From assembly GCF_014205135.1 (NCBI RefSeq), contig NZ_JACHMY010000001.1, forward strand, positions 4,650,001 to 4,714,000: a stretch of 64,000 nt of DNA, read 5' to 3'. This DNA comes from Kribbella italica (GTDB lineage Bacteria; Actinomycetota; Actinomycetes; Propionibacteriales; Kribbellaceae). Positions 62,777-64,000 of this stretch are shown here, piece after piece (position 1 is the stretch's first letter; the number at the start of each line of letters is the position of its first letter). A program made the translations under genes and the position numbers. The notes below the pieces were generated by a model. The model was not told the origin of the DNA and did not search any database. It was given only the letters and a program-made list of their open reading frames with translations.

Positions 62777-64000
62777 CTAGCTCTCCGCGCGTTCGGCGGC
62801 TTCCAGCCAGGCCAGCTCCAGCTCTTCGCGCTCGTCCTTGAGCTTGCGGAGGTCGGTGTCCAGCTCGGCGAGACGGCCGTAGTCGCTGGCGTGGGTGGCC
62901 AGCTGGTCGTGGAGCTTCTTCTCCGTGTCGGCGAGCTTGGAGAGCTGGCGTTCAATGCGGTTGAGGTCCTTCTTCGCCGCGCGGGCCGCGGCCGCGTCGA
63001 CCGGGGCGGCGGGCGCCGCGGCGGCGGCCGGCGTACTGGCTTCCGGCTGTGGGGACGAAGTGCTGGGAGCAACACGGCGACCGGCGCCGCCGGACTCGAG
63101 CTCGTCCAGGTACTGCTCGACGCCACGCGGCAGGTGCCGGACCCGGCCGTCGCCCATGATCGTATAGACCATGTCGCTGACGCGTTCGAGGAAGTACCGG
63201 TCGTGGGTGACGACCACGACGACCCCGGGCCAGCTGTCGAGGAAGTCCTCCAGGACGGTGAGCGTCTCGACGTCCAGGTCGTTGGTCGGCTCGTCGAGGA
63301 TCAGCACGTTCGGCTCGTCCAGCAGGATGCGCAGGAGCTGCAGCCGGCGCCGCTCTCCACCGGACAGATCGTTGATCCGCGTCGTCAGCTTGTCGCCGGT
63401 GAAGCCGAAGCGTTCCAGCAGCTGCGACGACGTCAGCTCACCGCTGTGCCCGGCGAGCGCCGCCGTACGGCGGATGTCCGTGATGTGCTTGAGCACGGTC
63501 GACTGGCCGTCGACCTCGTCCAGCGTCTGCGAGAGGTTCGCGATCCGGACCGTCTTGCCCTGCTTGACCAGCCCCGAGTCCGGCGCGAGCTGGCCCGTCA
63601 GCACCTTCAGGAACGTCGTCTTGCCGGCGCCGTTCGGACCGAGCAGCCCGATCCGGTCCGCCGGGCCGAGCCGGAACGTCACATGGTCGAGCATCACCCG
63701 GTCGCCGAACGCGAGGCTCACGTTCTCGGCGTCGAAGACGTCCTTGCCCAGCCGCGACGTCGCCAGCAGCGACAGCGCGAGCTTGTCCCGCGGCGCCGGC
63801 TCGTTCTCGATCAGGGCGTTCGCGGCGTCGATGCGGAACTTCGGCTTCGAGGTCCGCGCCGGGGCGCCGCGACGCAACCAGGCCAGCTCCTTCTTCAGCA
63901 GGTTCTGCCGCTTGCCTTCCATCACCTGCTCGGCGCGGGACCGCTCGGCCTTGGCCAGGACGTACGCCGCGTAACCGCCCTCGTACGACGAAACGCGGCC
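62777..64000 (-). CDS. ABC-F family ATPase (Uup/EttA-like), 5' partial
   Basis: The frame is open from the window edge; about 407 C-terminal residues are visible. It starts inside the linker with SSYEGGYAAYVLAKAERSRA, then the second ABC domain: FGDRVMLDHVTFRLGP, Walker A GPNGAGKTT, signature LSGGERRRL, Walker B VLILDEPTNDLD and THDRYFLE. A Pro/Ala linker (PQPEASTPAAAAAPAAP) leads to a C-terminal coiled coil (KKDLNRIERQLSKLADTEKK), as in Uup. No membrane segments. ABC-F proteins act on the ribosome; the coiled-coil tail points to the Uup branch. Confidence 0.92.
   Translation of the reverse strand, partial: GRVSSYEGGYAAYVLAKAERSRAEQVMEGKRQNLLKKELAWLRRGAPARTSKPKFRIDAANALIENEPAPRDKLALSLLATSRLGKDVFDAENVSLAFGDRVMLDHVTFRLGPADRIGLLGPNGAGKTTFLKVLTGQLAPDSGLVKQGKTVRIANLSQTLDEVDGQSTVLKHITDIRRTAALAGHSGELTSSQLLERFGFTGDKLTTRINDLSGGERRRLQLLRILLDEPNVLILDEPTNDLDVETLTVLEDFLDSWPGVVVVVTHDRYFLERVSDMVYTIMGDGRVRHLPRGVEQYLDELESGGAGRRVAPSTSSPQPEASTPAAAAAPAAPVDAAAARAAKKDLNRIERQLSKLADTEKKLHDQLATHASDYGRLAELDTDLRKLKDEREELELAWLEAAERAES

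Overview
The window is high-GC DNA (about 70 %) with dense genes, many GTG and TTG starts and actinobacterial hallmark genes (class E type LAxTG sorting signal, DUF501, FtsB/DivIC, CTC-type bL25, Rex-like operator). The content and style fit a Nocardioidales-type actinomycete such as Kribbella. This is inferred from gene content, not from a database match. No rRNA, transposase, phage module or CRISPR array was seen. One tRNA (Gln, anticodon TTG) is present.

Layout. 0-2.4 kb: an ACT-domain protein running off the left edge and a DesK/NarL-type two-component pair. 2.5-10.9 kb: secreted GH92 mannosidase, NADH dehydrogenase II behind a Rex-like operator, family 5 uracil-DNA glycosylase, a divergent MFS/TetR efflux pair and a methyltransferase. 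10.9-27 kb: a housekeeping block on the minus strand (rplY-pth-mfd-lipoprotein-mazG, then eno-ftsB-DUF501-ppx), split at 14.4-20.3 kb by an accessory patch holding two APH-fold proteins, an ankyrin protein, kptA, a small membrane protein/winged-helix operon and gene remnants. 27.2-35.4 kb: the most distinctive locus, a seven-gene plus-strand operon for a ZnuABC-like metal transporter and four secreted or surface proteins that share one repeat domain, with a Zur-type operator on a leaderless promoter. 35.4-41.1 kb: BtuF-like protein, hypothetical proteins, and a two-component system in which both genes carry single-base homopolymer frameshifts. 41.2-45.1 kb: prs, glmU and a membrane-anchored protease-like protein without its catalytic Glu. 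45.2-49.6 kb: G-rich tandem repeat, another two-component pair, a 100-bp inverted-repeat element, TetR, an acyl desaturase and tRNA-Gln. 49.6-62.3 kb: accessory genes, mostly small regulator/effector pairs with clear palindromic operators (LacI-MFS, TetR-SnoaL facing an ABC exporter, MarR facing trans-aconitate methyltransferase), three VOC proteins, NUDIX, MazG-like, and a nonapeptide-repeat protein. 62.3-64 kb: a structured, relatively AT-rich spacer and a partial ABC-F protein.

Two themes recur. Many transcription units appear leaderless: a TANNNT -10 box lies 6-8 nt before the start codon, in two cases with a -35 box at 17 nt. Several intergenic regions hold unusual structured DNA, notably two copies (35 kb apart) of a dispersed element whose tail is a tandem array of mini-hairpins with covarying stems.
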